DNA of 64,000 nt from Ectocarpus siliculosus (lineage: Eukaryota; Sar; Phaeophyceae; Ectocarpales; Ectocarpaceae): positions 4,066,130 to 4,130,129 of the forward strand of contig FN649733.1 of assembly GCA_000310025.1 (NCBI GenBank), given 5' to 3'. This document shows positions 34,256 to 46,652 of the stretch, one piece after another (the first letter of the stretch is position 1; each line of letters starts with the position of its first letter). The translations under genes and the position numbers were made by a program. The notes below the pieces were generated by a model. The model made no database searches, had not been told where the DNA came from, and saw nothing but the letters and a program-made list of their open reading frames with translations.

Positions 34256-36371
34256 GTAAGAGCGGAACCCGAACCACTGCTGTAGTAAGTGGCCCAACGT
34301 GACACCCCCCTGCATAGAGCGCGGCAACCAATCTCCCTGCCACCTTACACACCATCCGTTTCGAGTGTGGTGTCAGCTGAACAGCATTCTGCCGAGTGTG
34401 AAGACCATAGAGCTCTGTTGCGCAGCGTCTTGACGATATAGCCCCCGTGGCGGATACACGTGGTCATTTTCTTTGCCACGTCACCTCCCCCACTTTATGT
34501 ATTCGCTACCGTACACCGTGTGTCCGTGCTTCGGTACCACTACTCCATCGACGCGGCTGGTGGTTTTCGATAGGCTGCCGCCGGGTATGCATCAGAGAGA
34601 AGATCATCAAGGCGGCGTCTGCCCCAGGGTAATAACAGAGGTAAGCGGTCGTGGGTGATAAACAGCACTGCAGCGGGTACGTTCCCAAAAATGAAGAGGT
34701 GAGTCACGATAGTACGAAAAATGCATCATGAGGTAGTCTAAGTGTGTGACAAGCGGTGCCCGTCATGTCAACCGCCCCAGGCTATCAGGGAGGAGAAGGG
34801 CGAGTGTCGGCTGAGTCCATCGTGCAACGCGGTGCCATGATTTTTCAGACTACAATTATTTGTGAATGCGTGAGAAGTCGTCTACACAATCTGCTCAGCT
34901 ATCGCTTTACCCTCTTGCCGTGCACGACGGAAAACGAAAACCTATTCCGCAGAGGCGACGACCACTCCTTGCAAGAGGGCCGTTCCGTTTCCCCGTCGAC
35001 CACAGCCGGCGGAGAAGCCGCGCTTTGCCCCACCGCAATCCACCAGAGCGATTCGAGTTTCTTCTGCCACCTCGGAAAGGCTCGGGAGGACGAAGGATAA
35101 TGACCCATCGGTGTTGGTCGGCAACGCCACTTGTATCGGCGGGGAGGCTACGGGTGGGGGATGCGGTGGTGGTGATAGTCACTGCGGAGCCCGGACAACA
35201 GGATTGGTGCGAAATTACTGTCTCGTTGGTGTTACGCCGTGTAAGAAAGGTTTTGATTCCTTGTTTGTTGGCACACGGGAAAGCGGTCTGCGTGCCACCT
35301 GTGGTGGGATCACTTGAATCAACAACAACACAACCTTCCGGTTGGAGGATACTCTTGTAGACTTATGGAGTATTTCTTGACGCTAGAGAGGGTCTTGACG
35401 CTGTAGAAAGAAGTCGATACTGACGAAGGAGCGCTCGACGATCTATCCCCTCCCACGTAGCAGGGTGATGATGTCGATACGGGGGTGCACGATGGTGGAC
35501 AACGCCAGGGCAGCACAACCGCGACCGATCCAGTCGGACGACGGCGGGTGCTGATGGCGAGGATGGGAGAGGGGCTCGGACTTGATCTGTCCCCGGCGAT
35601 TGACGCCCTGCTCCATAGAGAAGAACATCTCCGAGTAAGCACGTATGTAGACCTAACGTAGGGTTGGGGAGGACAAAGTACAACACAACGGATGAGGCGA
35701 CAGGTTTCCGAGTCGCATTTTGGCTCGTCAGGAGACATCCCAGAATCATCAGTTTCAAGGATGCCGGTTACAGCATAGGACGCCATTAGGCCAGCCGCCA
35801 GAGGCTCCTCTATGTGATAACCGACCTACCCCTCAACACAATTCTTCGTCCGTGTCGTGTGTGCAGAAAAATGCGCAGTTGTCTACCAGTCACACACAAC
35901 TAGAATTGCACAAATAGTGCTATCAAGTCAGCAGCCGCGTATGCCAGCAAGTGAATTCAACCAGACCGGCTTTCACCTTGTCGTCACTAGTGACAGCCAG
36001 CACCAGGCGTGTGTCGGAGCGGTTTCTTCAAAAACCAACTCTGTTGCATGGTTCGGTTCAAAATAAAATTGTGCGTCGGGACGAAGCGACCAGAATCCTT
36101 GCACGTGCTCATGTCTAACGTGGCCTCACAACCCCAGCAGTCCCGAGACAAATATGTTCTCACGGATATCATTAACAAGAAGAGTGCTGGTCACCTCCGT
36201 GCCGCCTTTTCCAGCCTTACGATGGTTTTCGTGCGTTCCTCTCCGTAATACTGTATCTTGCCCTCGAACATGTACCAGGCAACCACTGGCGAGTCTACGC
36301 TCCCTCGAGGAACGGAAGACAATGTAGACCGCCGTCATGATGAGCAAGGGAAAATAAGGAGGCAGCAAGAA
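34256..36371. other. Unresolved region with exon-like plus-strand runs
   Basis: Open plus-strand frames at 34447-34640 (ending before a GTAAGC donor) and about 34866-35320 (basic, Pro/Arg-rich) may be further exons, but frames compete and splice sites are ambiguous. The rest shows no gene. Confidence 0.3.
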
Positions 36372-38046
36372 CAGTATCATCCACAACATGATACAAGCGG
36401 GGGCGGTGCCGAAAATGGTACGACCAGAACCAGAGACGATGATACGCTGTCCCGGGTGAGGTCGCCTGAGAACACCTCAGAACCCGCTTCGTGCATTAGG
36501 TCAAGAAAGGCTCGCTCCGTCGCGGGCGGTGGGGGGGAGAGACGCCGGGATGTGGCGGTGGGATCGGTGGTCAGGGTCCCCGGGCAAGAGCGCAGAAGGC
36601 CTTACAATAACTTCCATCGCTTCAGGAAGGTAAGTGGAAACAGTACCACAGGATCGTCTTCGAAGAAGGTTAACGCTATTATTTTCGAGTGCGAAGGGTG
36701 GTGAGCGTCAAGTTTTCTCCCGCGGAAGTCTACTGAGGCTCGCACGTGTGTGGTAACTCCGTACTCGATTGCGTACATTTATTGGAGCTGTCGTATGCTC
36801 TTGGCCGGCAGTCCAGTCACCACGCTTCAAGTCTAATAGCTATCGATCAAGAACAAAATATATTCACAGGGAGAGACGTGGCCATTTGACAAGCTGTCCC
36901 TTGTGGATTAAAGATGCTCGGCGGTCGCAATCCGCAACGCTTGCGTATATTGTGCCCGACTCGGCCTACTGGGAGTACATACATGCTTCGAGCAGATTCA
37001 TCGCAACGTATGGCGCGCTCACTGGTCCATTTTCCCGCGGCGGAGTAGAGTCCATATCTAAGCGATGCACTTCGTCCGGCCCGTCGTCAATACCGGTTCT
37101 TCGTTCCTTACAACCGTACCACGGCATTTGACCAGATGGAGCGAGAAACGCGGAACGTGTTCTTCTCGCTGGGGTGCGGCAGCGGAAGCGGAAAAGGCTG
37201 CGAAGGGGTAGCTGGTGAAAACAAGGCTCGTGATACATCGCGAGGCGCCGGGGCTGACGGCAACGCTATCAATGTCAAGCGATTTTCGGCCAAATTCGGG
37301 AGAAAGGAAGCGTGGACCCCGATGCCTGAACCGGAGATCAGAACGCAAGGTAGGCTTCGCGGCAAACATTGCTGGCTGACGCAGTGCGCTCATTCATACC
37401 GGCATTGCCACAACACTGCTGATATCGTGCACCAGTGTGGAGACATTACTTCACGATTGATGTCGATCGCCAACGATCGCTCACTGACTCTGCAACCGGT
37501 TGTCGATTGCTCTCCGGCCGTCTTCTCAGGCCCCTACTTGGGTAAGAACGGGTGTGCGTCGTCTACAAAGACCACAAGCTTGAACCCACGACACTTGTTG
37601 ACGAACCCCAAGCGCTGGAAGTTTTCCGGGTCGAAGGTAGGCAACGTGGTACTGCAGCAGGCGATAAAGCTGTAGAGAGGACGCGAGTCCCAGAATGTAC
37701 ACGACGGAACGGCTTCTTGTGTACCTGTGTGCTGATGTAGCTGCTGTAGAATGCTCGGGAATTGCGCGTATCCTTGACCGCGTTCTTGGTGTTTTCTGTG
37801 GTAGGTCGTGCAGATGGATGCAACGCACAGACCCACGCTGTCCGCTTTGGGCATGGGTTGCACGTCATCATCATACAGTTTCCTCCCATTCTCTTGGCGG
37901 AACCTCTGAATAGCCCAGATGAGAGTGCCTTTCCAAGCGTGGCGAGCCCTGACTACAACTGTATGTTACCCCTAAATTTAGCACCATCGCGGCAGAATTA
38001 CGATTTGGCGAAATGGGACATGCGACTGCCTCTGGCGTCAACAAAG
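36372..38046 (+). CDS. Three probable exons of a plus-strand gene
   Basis: An Arg/Gly-rich exon ends at 36629 (PYNNFHRFRK, donor GTAAGT). The next spans 37136-37349 after ttgaccag (METRNVFFSLGC-like start MERETRNVFFSLGCGSGSG, then INVKRFSAKFGRKEAW) and ends at phase 1. The third spans 37919-38046 (FPSVASPDYNCMLPLNLAPS) and restores phase 0; its donor GTTACG is weak. The phases fit through all three. It may be the 3' part of the gene starting at 28494 or a separate gene. No domain recognised. The first exon's start is approximate. Confidence 0.45.
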
Positions 38047-38721
38047 GTTACGGAACCGACAAGACGTGCACGCACGAAATCATTTGCCCATCACACGCGA
38101 TGTGTGCCCAGGCACTCATCATCATATCTCATCTCCGCGCCTTCGCCTTTTATTTGTTTCGCGTTGTCTCCGTCATCTCCAACGGAATATTGTACGTCGC
38201 CAAGACGCGGGGGTGGTCAGGCGTAGGAGAAGGGACTGGCTTTGCAAGGGGTCCGTTCTAGCAAGACAGCACTGAGCGTCGATATCCGGCATTATCCAGC
38301 ATGGGGGCAGGACTAAGACCCACCGATCTATTTGGCTCGTGTGTGGCAGCAAAAGGAGAAACCGATGCGAGTATGCGCGTGATCACCTCCGGACCCCTCG
38401 GCGAAGGAAACCGACACTTCTTGTGTCCGCTCTGACACCCACGTGCTTTGCTTCTGAGCAAGTTGTGGAGGTGTTCTAACTACACGTCACCGCCGGATCA
38501 ACAAAACAACACGACCATACGAAGACCGAGCAAAAACAAGCCCAGAACAAGACTAGACACCAAAAAACACCGCTACACTAAAATGGACATGGAATAAAAA
38601 AGCTGGGTACGCTTTGAGATGTTCGCTGCGCGCTCGCAACGCATACAACCTGCTCTAGCGTCTCTACATGGCATAATAACGAAGTGACGTTTTTCGACGT
38701 TGTATCCGTCCAAACCAAAAT
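38047..38721. other. Converging gene ends
   Basis: Lies between the last plus-strand exon and the stop codon of the minus-strand plastid-targeted gene; presumably holds both 3' untranslated regions. An A/C-rich stretch lies at 38490-38580. No gene seen. Confidence 0.4.
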
Positions 38722-40130
38722 CTACCCTGAGATCGAAAACGGGGGATCCGTGAGCTGCCACCCTGCGTCTTCGACGTAGTGCAGGATGGTGTTCCAAGCC
38801 TTGCCGTACTGCCCCCGCAGGATGCCGATGTCAGGGTGCAGCTCGTGCTCGCACACCAATAGTAGGTTGTCGAAGAAGAGCGCCGACATGTCGTCCTCCG
38901 GGGAAACCAGGTCGTCCTTCTGCGATATCAATCTTTGCCGCAGGGCCTCGGCCCTCTCTTTCTCGTTGGTTGGGTTACCGTCCAGGATGGTGCGGACGAC
39001 GTCGTTGCACGCGATGTTCAACTGCTTGCTCCTCGCCGCCTCTTGTCGTGCTGCCGCCAAGCTTGCCTCCTGCGTTGGTTGTTCGCGGGCCTGCTCGCTA
39101 TTATCATCGGTCGTCGCCTGCACGGTCGTGAACAAACGATTGCGGTGGATGTGTGTTCACTGTATGGCGTGGCTTTTACTCGGCGGTGCTCTCTGATGTA
39201 AGCCTTCATGCGTCTGGAAGCAGCGTCGCCTTGGGCACACTGCATATACCTGCTTTGCATACCCGTTTCTTGGATTTGGGCTATCCTAGAGGACGGCGAG
39301 GAAGGGTGTGGGGGCCCGAGACATGCTGTTGCCAGAGAACTCCAAAACTCTTGTATCTAAAAAAGCGAAGCATTTCTTATGCTCGCGAACGCGTCGAAAA
39401 CCTAGCACCGCCTTGTATGTTGTACTGCGAGTATACAACAATGTAGTTGTCACGACGACGGCCACGAAAGCACCCACGCAAATCGGACAAGGGAGAGGGA
39501 TGCCGAACCGGCCCCCTGACCGACTCAAACAACTACTATTATAACGGCAGTTTGTTGCCGCTGGCTGGTACCGAAAGCTACTGCTACATGTACCCAGAGG
39601 GCCTATTTCCAAGTTTCATATTTTTTTCTCACGCTGCTTCCAGTACTAGAGCACTTTCTTCCCCAACTCTAGTTCCATACTGCCCCAACACTAGGCCATT
39701 CTACTTGTAAGTGATCTGCAGCAGTACGGCTGTCCTTGACTGTTGAACGACGACCAGTAGGCACCACACCCGATGCATCAAACAGGAACAACATGAGAAA
39801 CATGTGTGCATGTATAACAACACGATACACATGTTCCGTTCTCTCGGGTCTTTTGCATGACAAGGGTAAACGATCAAGGAGAGGCCCAAAGATCGCACCA
39901 CCCACCTGCAGCGCGATGGCGTTTACTGCTGCTGGCCGCTCTCCTACCCAGCTTCCTCCTTCGCACCGAGCTAAACGACGGCTGCTGCTTGCAGGCGGCC
40001 GAACTGCTGCTCTTCGATAGGCTGATAACGGAGACGAATTCGCTGGTACCACGATGAAACCGGAGCAAGGCAATGAGAGAAACACACACGAAGCCAACAC
40101 GGCCGCCATTCGCGTGGTTAGGGGTACCAT
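38722..40130 (-). CDS. Small, probably plastid-targeted protein of unknown function
   Basis: Two exons, 40130-39906 and 39117-38722, join at phase 0 (CTGCAG/GTGGGT donor; cgtgcag acceptor) to give about 206 residues. The N-terminus reads MVPLTTRMAAVLASCVFLS, a hydrophobic signal peptide, then PCSGFIVVPA: a phenylalanine right after the likely cleavage site followed by an Arg/Ser/Ala-rich stretch, the bipartite pattern of plastid import in algae with secondary red plastids. The mature part is charged and helical (QEASLAAARQEAARSKQL, then DDMSALFFDNLLLVCEHEL and GILRGQYGKAWNTILHYVED). No family recognised. Start could be Met7. Its start codon faces that of PHF5A, 274 bp away. Confidence 0.7.
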
Positions 40131-40404
40131 CGTTCGCGTGTATACGACGTAGATGCGAGGCGGAGCTTGCGAAACCACAGCACGCCGCACAAGGAACTTT
40201 TTGTAGGAACGAGTCTGGGGGCACGCGAATAGGTATCCTGAGGGGTACGTAAAATATGAGATGCGAATCGCGTGGCCTCTCCGCCAGCCAGCTCGACAGC
40301 TGCAGCACACAGCAGACAGAGCGAGAGCAGCGTGCGTGTGCCGCACTCACATCCTGTTGATCGACCCCTGAAGTAGAGCTGAACCGGGACGGTATTGGTG
40401 GATC
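40131..40404. promoter_or_regulatory. Bidirectional promoter region
   Basis: 274 bp separate the start codons of the minus-strand plastid-targeted gene and the plus-strand PHF5A gene, so this must hold both 5' leaders and the core promoters. An A/T-rich block (gtaaaatatgag, about 40251) is the only TATA-like element; no other element is identified. Confidence 0.55.
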
Positions 40405-42523
40405 ATGGCGAAGCATCACCCCGATCTGGTCATGTGCCGGAAGCAGCCTGGCATCGGTGAGTCGATCCACGAGCGTTTTCTGCGTCTACGTCTCCCTCTG
40501 TTACTGCGTGATCGTAAGGGTGATTCGTGCTTGTGGAGAAAGGAGAGCCGCGCAACATTAGCTTATGGGCTTATGGAATATCCTTGAAGCCCCTCCATCG
40601 CATGCTTCCCAAGCCTTTCCTGTTATTTTGTTTGCGTACTTGAGTGAAGAAGCAGCATTGGCGGGCGTATCTTGGCATTTTCCACCAAGCAACGAACGAA
40701 GGCTGCACATCTAGACTATGCATACATACTGCTGCACAACGGGTGTCTAAGACCTGTGATTTGCACAGTCACGCGGGTCTGCGCCTCAAGTTTCCTGTTG
40801 ATTGGCCCACCTCGGTTGAAAGCCGGTTCGTTTATTTTAGGCGACCACGGCGGTGATTGTCCCGTCGCTATTGTAAGGGCAGCCGGTGCATCCACAAAAA
40901 AAAAAACCGACGCTGTACAACATATGCAGCCAAGGGCATTCCACCGCCCCGTCCGCCACCTCCGGATTTCGTCCATCTCATCATCCTGCAGTAAACTTGG
41001 GGTGGATCCTCAAGTTTCCTGTGTACAGCAGTCTGCCGAAGCCCCCATTTGTAGTATGTTCCTCCTCCACGTGTGTATGTTTACCCTCACCCTCCATATC
41101 CCTCCCTTGCTTGTGCCTTCTCCGTCACCTGCCCCCCCTCCTCGCTTGTTGTCCCCCGTTCCTCGACCTTGGTACAAATAAATACAATAAATACCCGAAT
41201 CGTCGCATGGAATCGGATCGGTCTGCGCCACCACGCTGCAATCATCCCCGCAGCCATCGGCCGGCTGTGCGAGAAATGTAAGAGGGAGGATCAAGCCAGA
41301 GAGTGTTTTCTGACGGCGTGTATCACGGGTGGTGTGTATGTTGTATGTTGTAGCGTTCGACATGCCTCAGCGATGCTTTCCCTGCACCTACACCAGCTCT
41401 CTCTCGCTTTTGACGTCAGGTACTGCGATAGCAGCTGCCTCGCTCTGTTGCCGCTGACAAACGGGCGCATCCGGGCCGCTGTACATAAAAAGCAACCTGA
41501 TATTGTGTGTCGTTATTTTATGATGAGATTATAGATTATGTCGTTGTGCGCGATCGGGGCTCTGCCTGATCCGTCTTCTCGGGACACGGCTCTTGTATTG
41601 GATACAAGTATGTATTATACTACAATATGCTATTGCTGTGTATTAGCCCACCCCTCCACTTGCACTTGTGGTTCATCCTTGTGAGAGATAGCTTAGGCCA
41701 GCGAAAACCCGACATTTCGCTCCGTCCCGGCATGCGAGGTTTCTGGCCTACCGACTACGGCATGCTTTGACATTATTTAGTAAAGCCCCCTACCACAACC
41801 ACCACCACCACCACCACTATCGTACCCGCTCACACCCGCTACAATCACGTTTTTCTGCGACTGACATGTCAGGCGATGGCAAGTGCGTCTTGTGCGATGC
41901 TCACCTCCCCTTGCTCGTTGCTCCTCAAACAAACGTGGCTTCTGTGACTGTGACTGTGACTGCGACTGCGACTGACATGTCAGGCGATGGCAAGTGCGTC
42001 GTGTGCGACTCTTACGTGCGCCCCTGCACGCTAGTCCGCATCTGCGACGAGTGCAACTACGGCTCCTTCGAGGTGGGTTGTAACTGTAATGTTTGTGCGG
42101 CCCATCATACGGTGTAATCACGAAAAAACACCAGGACCGCAGCAGCTTGGTTCACGAACATTGCGTTAAAAAAAGCCGTCGGTTACACGCGCGTGACATT
42201 GTTATCTCGGATAGATCTGTACTCCAGCTTTCTTGCGTCAACCTTCGCTGCCTGCTCCCCATGGTATTCTATGTCGTCGCTCGAAATTTATCGAGACAGA
42301 ATTGTGCCGTGACCGGTCGCTTCTCGAACTTTTCTTGTTTCCCCTCTTCTCCCAGGGACGGTGCACGATCTGCGGCGGGCCCGGCATCTCGGACGCCTAC
42401 TACTGCCGCGAGTGCACCCAGCAGGAGAAGGATCGAGACGGGTGCCCCAAGATCGTTAACCTGGGCAGCTCCAAGACCGACCTATTCTACGAGAGAAAGA
42501 AGTACGGCTTCAAGAAGAGATGA
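40405..42523 (+). CDS. PHF5A: PHF5A/Rds3, zinc-knot subunit of SF3b
   Basis: Four exons (40405-40456, 41254-41277, 41984-42072, 42356-42523) give 110 residues, the exact length of the family. It starts [16 protein letters not shown] and ends [19 protein letters not shown] with a basic tail. The knotted fold's CxxC pairs are all present: CEKC, CVVC, CDEC, CTIC and CREC, plus the single cysteines. In the U2 snRNP, PHF5A packs against SF3B1 and forms the pocket for the branch-point adenosine, in the nucleus. Exon 2 is a 24-nt microexon. Upstream of exon 3 a near-exact copy of its acceptor and first codons exists (41855-41889). Identification is by close similarity to a highly conserved family. 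Confidence 0.97.
41855..42000 (+). repeat. Duplicated 3' splice site and exon-3 start in PHF5A
   Basis: A 35-base block is identical at 41855-41889 and 41966-42000: it covers the acceptor (gacatgtcag) and the first codons of exon 3 (DGKCV). The copies are 111 nt apart, and a hexamer array (tgactg/tgcgac) fills the end of the spacer. The first copy continues as CVLCDAHLP, a diverged echo of CVVCDSYVR, so the duplication once covered more of the exon. Confidence 0.9.
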
Positions 42524-45500
42524 TGCTGGTGGCCTGCGCCGCGACGACTTGGTTGACCAGATGGGTCAATCAGATCAGTCGTTGGGGGCGCCGGCCGGGG
42601 AGGATGAGGAAGGAAGGGAAATAAACTACATTTTGGCAACGGGGCGCTTGTGTGTTGCCCCGGTACTGCCGAGTGTTACGGAATGGAAGGAGGAAATCAA
42701 GTGCTTCACGGAAAGATGCATGTTTTTGTATTGCACGGCATAGTTGCAAGCAGCGGTGGTAGAGGGAGAGGGTGATACGCTGCTCTTTTGTTATAACGTT
42801 GGTGTTTCTTTGTTCATGCGGGACTTGCTAAATGACAGACGGAAAAACAGGGAAGGAAAAAGGGGGAAAAACAACTGAGCATCAGGTTTTTTCCTCGTTA
42901 TACCTGGGTAGGAGGAGGGTGGGTAGGTCAGACTTGAGGGGAAAGGGAAGATGGAAGTGCATGCGTGGGCGTTGCTCTCAGGCAACAAGCGGATAGGAAG
43001 CCCGCAGCTACTTTCAGATTTGCCAGCGGCGAGAGCAACTCTGTGGTGGGGTGCATTTCCCGAAAACAATGCGATTGTCTAAAGGCTGCAACAGACTGTG
43101 TTCGCTTGCTGACGGGACCGCCTCGTGCGCACCACTGCACCTAGTTGTCGGTCATATAGGACAGTTTTTTGCTCGGTGTGAGAGCCTGTGACTTGCCAAC
43201 ACACCACACGAGAAGAGATGGCACGATGACAAGCATGGATTTCGCCAATCGAGAGAGCTGCGTTTTTCGGTTGAAGGGTTGACCGTGATTCAAATACGAG
43301 CCTTGACAAGTGGTCGAGTTCGACTTGGACGTGGGTCGTATTGTGCACACGACCCGGTAGTGAGTATTGGCTACTACTCCCCAGGCGCTACTCCACACGC
43401 GGTGTGTTCCGTTGGCAACCTCTCTCTGCATGCCTTGTGTCTTTGGTCGGTTTTCGACGAGGAACAATTTCCGTGTCTATCTTTCCCACGACGCAACCCA
43501 GCAGATTTTCTGCGAGTGATTTGCTGATAACCCGCATCCTTTGTTCACTGTTGCGAAGGTGGCAACCACTGCGCTGCCGTTGTCGTGTTGACTACTGTAT
43601 GCAGTGTGGCGGTCTGGTCCTCACCGACTGGTTCCTGTTCGGTGTGTCATGTCCTGTCATGTCATGCCTGTCACACGACTCTCGCTCAATATTTCCACAA
43701 CACCATTGCACATTGCCATTACACAACGCCATGTGTGCCTTACATCAATGCGCCTGCACACTATGTGCCAAGTTGAACGTAGATACAGGATGGAAGTTCG
43801 AAGGCTCGGTTGTTTCACTACTGTTGGTAACCTCAAAATGAATCTTCCAGACACGGATTTCCAACCTCGGCGGAGTCACACGGCCTTGGAGTTTTTCTCG
43901 CATTGTGCCCAACCAGCTGGTGGCAGCGATTAAATTCGTGCGGACACACAGCAGTCGACCCTGCACGGTCGACGAGGGAACGGAACCGCGAAGTCCTTCT
44001 CTTGTCTCGATGACCACTGTTGTAAGCCAAGCACCGCAGAAGGACGTTGGTAGAAAATAACATGGAATGTCCTCCTGTCTGTGTGGTTTTCCTCCTGTCA
44101 CCCTGCCTATAGTAGTACGCCCACCACGCATAGGCATTCCGAAAGGCGTACTGTAGAATGGACGTCCGACCCACAGAAACGGGATGGCACATACAAGATT
44201 GTAATCAAACGCCATGTGTATGAAGACGCCCGAACCCGCGTACACTTGAACGTTCGTTCATAGTCGCAAAAAATAATAATGTGCGAACCCCAACATCATG
44301 ATCGAGAAGGGAAAACACAGTAAGAACAATAACAGTGTACGGTTCGGAGCGGCAAAGGCTCCGCCAAAACCTATGCGCGGGAACCAATTCTCTGAACACA
44401 CACGGGGCGGCAGGCTATCCCCGTGGGATTGCGATACATATCTAAGCGTATTCTACACTTTCAAGTCGTCATCTCGGCCCGCTACTGGCGTACGGTCGTC
44501 TCGAAAACAGCCCAGCTGCTTCCAGACTCTTTCTCACATTTGTGGATGATGCCCGGGTGACGTTTACGTCGATTGGTTTCGAGAAGGAGGAAGGGAGGGG
44601 AGTGAGGGCCACGGGGAGGGGAGGGGCATGCGTTGAACGTCAGAGACAAGAACAAGGGCAAAAGTAGACGCCGAAAAACGACCGTTTAATTAGCTTTATC
44701 TCCGTGGCAAGGACCGGCGGACTGTTGCGTCGTTGGTGCTGTTGGTGCTGATCGAAACCGGATCAGACCAGACCAGACCAGACCAAAATGCAATTATTGT
44801 ATCAGTTGTGTCTTTTCGTGCATTAGAGGCCGGTGCGGATGGTTGGGCTCCAAACGAAGCTCTTCCAACGACCACACCGCGCACTACCCTTCGTGTTGTG
44901 GCCGGATGCGCATCAATACATAGGTACGTACGACGATATAGCCTTTGCTTTTCTCTCGCTGTAGAAACGCCCGGTGCCACCAAGCTTTGACACCTCAAAA
45001 ACTTTCGTTCGTGTCGGTGGGGCTGTATTCTCCCTTACCGAGGGGATGCTTGTCGCTTGCCGTCCGAGGGTTGGCGTGGACGGTGTTCTCGGGGTGCTGC
45101 TGCCGCCGCTACCGTTGTTTTGGGGTCGCGAGCTAGAGCCGGGTCTCGGAGAGGATCGCTGCGTGAAGGGTAGGTGTGTCGAGCCTGAGGTGAGCGGGAG
45201 GTTCAAGGTTTCGACGAGTGAATTCACGGAGAAAAACAGCGCTTCCGGCTGTTAGCCCCGGACAAGCGCCTGTGTTGTGAAAATATCAAAAAAGAAACTT
45301 CATTGGCTCAATGGAATCACGTAAAAACAGGTAGACCGAGGTGCCAGGTGTGGTTCTTGGATGTTGAACAACGTCGGCTCCTTCCGTTCCCAGCAGATTC
45401 CAAATTGGGGCCGGAACGGGACCTACAAATCCAGCTATCCCAACATGTTGAAATCTTGATGCAAGAGGAAAGAAAGAGTAGGCAGCACGTGCCACCGCCA

Positions 45501-46211
45501 AGCAACGTACGAACGGGCCTCACGGAATGATAATGTAGCTGTCCACACAAAGCTTATGCTTATCAAGAGGTCAAAACTCCGATTTAAGAGCGCGACTCAC
45601 GTAGCTTAGGCGACGGAGAGCTTGCGCGCAGAGAAGGCGTCGGGGTCCCTGCTCGTACACTACGATCCGTGGGCGATAATGGTAATAGCCCTTGCCTTTT
45701 CGCCACCTGTGGGCAACAACAAGGAGGTGTAGGAGGTTAATCACCAGGAACTACGGCTTTATGGGGCGGTTCGACCGGTCAATGCATGGCAGACGTGGGG
45801 GATTTTGTCGAGCTACTTGGCGCTGTTGTTTTTGGCGCTGATTTCCTCGTCAGCCCAATCAAAGCGGGGGACACGTCCGGTAGCTAGCTGTGTCCGCTTG
45901 ATTGATGTTGTTCTGCCCCGCTGTGTCCGGTCGGCGTGCGTGCGAGGGAATCTGCTTTCCCATGATCACCGACGCCCTGACCTATCGAGTCGTGAGTGCG
46001 GTGAACGCAGGTAAATAGGCGCCGTCGTGACGGGGGCACCAAAGTACAACACGACCAACAACCTCGGCGAGGACGACAGCAACAACACACGTCGTTTCTA
46101 GAACAAATAATGGCTACGATTCATCCACGCGCACATCCTAATTGTTTCAGAAACTATACGTGACAGCTATCCGCGCAACGCCCCGCGCACACACGGAAGT
46201 GCATATCCGGA
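42524..46211. other. Downstream of PHF5A; no firm gene
   Basis: Contains PHF5A's 3' region and several unresolved open frames (minus 44245-43745; minus 45227-44913, Ser/Pro/Thr-rich, after a plausible acceptor). A GACCA repeat lies at 44765-44785. Apart from the exon-like run at 45332-45529, nothing reaches the level of a supported gene. Confidence 0.35.
45332..45529 (+). CDS. Exon-like plus-strand run, unknown
   Basis: After a possible acceptor (cgtaaaaacag) the plus strand reads CQVWFLDVEQRRLLPFPADS and then LSQHVEILMQEERK to a stop near 45530. Composition looks like ordered protein, but no neighbouring exon or family was found. The minus strand is also partly open. Tentative. Confidence 0.25.
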
Positions 46212-46281
46212 TCCCTAACCCTAGCCCTGACCCTAACCCTAACCCTATCCCGAACCCTAACCCTAACCCTAACCCTAACCA
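46212..46281 (-). repeat. Interstitial telomeric repeat (TTAGGG on minus strand)
   Basis: About eleven CCCTAA units, several with single changes, on the plus strand. The vertebrate-type TTAGGG hexamer is also reported for brown algae. The tract ends six bases before the stop codon of the minus-strand coding exon at 46287. Confidence 0.92.
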
Positions 46282-46286
46282 ACCCC

Positions 46287-46606
46287 TCAACAAAAACCGA
46301 TTTTATCTACTGTATAAAGAAAAATATTATTCTTCCCTACCGGCGTAGCACTCCCCGACGGTGGCCGCTTCAACGATCCCGGCCGTGCAGCCAACAACGG
46401 TGACCGGGGCGCCGGGCTAGACACCTGCCGCCTCGACACTGACCCTGCCGACGAGAGACGCGACGAGCCCGGCCTGCCCGTGTCTTGTCGCGCGCCACGA
46501 GGAGGCGTGCTGGAGAAGAGGCCCTTGTCTGTGCCACCGCCGCCGCCAGTAGAAACCCCCGTGGCGGGCCGCTTCTCGAGAAGGGAGTCGGAAGCATGGA
46601 AGCACG

Positions 46607-46652
<46 letters not shown>

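Noticed and set aside
43745-44245. 166-codon minus-strand frame as a gene
   Set aside because: No domain, no splice support, and overlapping frames are equally open.
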